From NCBI RefSeq assembly GCF_958295425.1, contig NC_081146.1, positions 9,745,485 through 9,809,484 of the forward strand: a DNA stretch of 64,000 nt, read 5' to 3'. The translations under genes were made by a program, and so were the position numbers. This document shows positions 62,444 to 64,000 of the stretch, one piece after another (the stretch's first letter is position 1; each line of letters starts with the position of its first letter). The DNA comes from Solea solea (lineage: Eukaryota > Chordata > Actinopteri > Pleuronectiformes > Soleidae). The notes under the pieces are model-generated. The model saw only the letters and a list, made by a program, of their open reading frames with translations, searched no databases and was not told the origin of the DNA.

Positions 62444-64000
62444 CCTCAGAGGCCAGATGTGTTCCACTTGCTTTGCATTAACACAGGACAAGCACAGATT
62501 TGCCTTTCCACCCACTCCTTCATGTGTGAACTGGTCAGCCTGAACCATGAAGTAGTTTCTTAGCTGTATTTATGACTAAGAATTGCACTGCTGCCCAAGG
62601 AGCTCTCCAGGCCCAGTGGATCAGGGGGGAGCCCTGACCTGGAGACTGAGGAGACTCGAGTGCTGCTGTTGTATGACCTGAGACTCCATCCAGATGCAGT
62701 GTTGTTAAAGGATGACACTGAGGGGTGCTACAGAGACTGAAGTTCTCATTAACCGTTTGATTTTAAGCATTTTGTTCCATTTGTGGCTCTTAAATATTAC
62801 CAAATGATCACTTCAATTCCACTTTTTAAACTCTTCTGTCTCTGAATGAGGGTTACTCCGTTGAATCAGCTTTGTTATCGCACATATCAAATTAGTTCAC
62901 GTTCCTCTGTTTCCCAAAATGTCACAGTCACAGGTAGTCCCACCCCCTCCTGTATTTCGAGGCATGTTTCATCCTCCCCTCTATCACCGTTTCTGTATCT
63001 GGTGCTGCTTTTAACTGAGCAGTGGAGGTCCAAGCTTCCACTCCTCTAACCCTGCCTTGTTAACCATACAATTCCTGAGCCTGTGTTGTTACTCGAAAGC
63101 ATGATGTAGGCTGAAGTAAAGAGTGGTGTCAGTGTGGAAATTCTTACATTTTTCCATGTCTCCTACTAAGTAATTTGCTATTCCCAGGATGAGCTTTTTA
63201 CTCGTGTCACAAATCATCCAGTGTCTGGCAAGTTGGCAAAGGGTTCTAGATTAATATTTACATGTATTTTATCAATTTATGTATTATTATATTGATAATA
63301 ATAATAATAATAATAATAATATTGGGAGCAGGGTTTGAATGCCATGTTTGTTGTGCTGTTTAGCTGTGTGTCAGTTTTCCCCTCATTTCCTGTCCAACAC
63401 CTCTCCGCAACGTGTTAGTTTGCAGTTTTAAAAGTTTCTAAAACATGAAGTGTGATTAGGTTCGTTTTATAGCTCATGGTCCCGAGTTCGACTCAAAACC
63501 GTCTCATATTAATTTGTGTTTCACAGTGGTCAAGGTAGTCTCATTAGCATTAGGTTACTGACTTGTTGCAGCCGATTAAATTGCATTAAACAAGGTTTTC
63601 AACATATGTACATTGCTTTATATGTGAATATATTGAATAATAGTTTTGGGAGCGTTTAAATAAGCAGACACTTTGTTAAAGGACTATCATTTTATGATTG
63701 AAAGTGTAAATAATATGTAAAATTACCAAAGCTGTACACAGGAGACAAGGGTCAGGGAGCACAGTGAGCCCACCCGTCCTCACCAGCTCAGTCCTCCTGA
63801 TGATGCAGTTACCACATCAGTCTGTCAAACTTAATACCCCACTGACTCGCAGCCCTTTATTTTATTTCAGTGGTGGGGGTGATTTCCCATGTTTTCTTTC
63901 TTATTTTTCTATGTACAAAGTACGTTTCACCCTACTCTACTGTAAGTATTGTGTAAGCACATTGTCATACTGAGTGTACAAACATTTTAAAAGATAATAA
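62444..64000 (+). other. setd2 3' UTR and flank
   Basis: No new ORF of interest follows the setd2 stop. There is an (AAT)n tract at about 63294-63322. I found no clear AATAAA; an ATTAAA-like word occurs near 63575. The 3' UTR may end there or run past the window. Confidence 0.5.

Overview
The window is nuclear genomic DNA of a ray-finned fish, probably a compact-genome (percomorph-like) teleost. The basis is spliced genes with GT-AG introns, a fish-type fabp11 gene, Tc1, hAT and tRNA-SINE debris of kinds common in fish genomes, and very many (GT)n, (GATA)n and (AT)n microsatellites. There is no prokaryotic, organellar or viral gene content. Eight protein-coding genes could be rebuilt exon by exon. 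In each, the splice phases close and the total length matches the known family.

Layout from left to right: 1-7.7 kb, gene-free flank with repeats; 8.2-10.2 kb (-), fam8a1, an RDD-domain membrane protein; 11.9-12.5 kb (-), fabp11, a fatty-acid-binding protein; 12.6-23.4 kb, a gene-free stretch upstream of hey1; 23.4-24.8 kb (+), hey1, a Notch-effector bHLH-Orange repressor; 27.6-30.0 kb (-), stmn2 (SCG10), a neuronal stathmin; 32.0-35.0 kb (-), upp1, uridine phosphorylase; 37.2-37.9 kb (-), a homologue of human C8orf88, a small protein with an eIF4E-binding motif; 40.05-41.95 kb (-), rbm12b, with five RRMs; 45.4-62.4 kb (+), setd2, the H3K36 trimethyltransferase, in 21 coding exons; 62.4-64.0 kb, setd2 3' UTR and flank.

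The genes do not form an operon or a single pathway. Fabp, hey1, stmn2, c8orf88 and rbm12b all have human counterparts on 8q21-q22, so this is largely a conserved vertebrate block. fam8a1 (human 6p), upp1 (7p) and setd2 (3p) are additions relative to human. rbm12b and setd2 are head to head across about 0.75 kb and may share a promoter.

No wholly new biological system was found. The most interesting signals are: a perfect-period 66-bp tandem repeat (six copies) inside the setd2 coding sequence; a 65-residue Arg-Asp/Arg-Glu dipeptide tract in Setd2 that the human protein, as I remember it, lacks; two upstream ORFs joined by a TGATG overlap, the second running over the setd2 start codon; consensus CTCF motifs in convergent orientation on either side of hey1; a hAT-type element inserted inside a tRNA-derived SINE, with a readable target-site duplication; and two in-phase splice donors in the c8orf88 homologue that would add or remove a basic, RVxF-like peptide just before its eIF4E-binding motif. 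Exon limits are read by eye from splice consensus and family knowledge and have not been tested against RNA.
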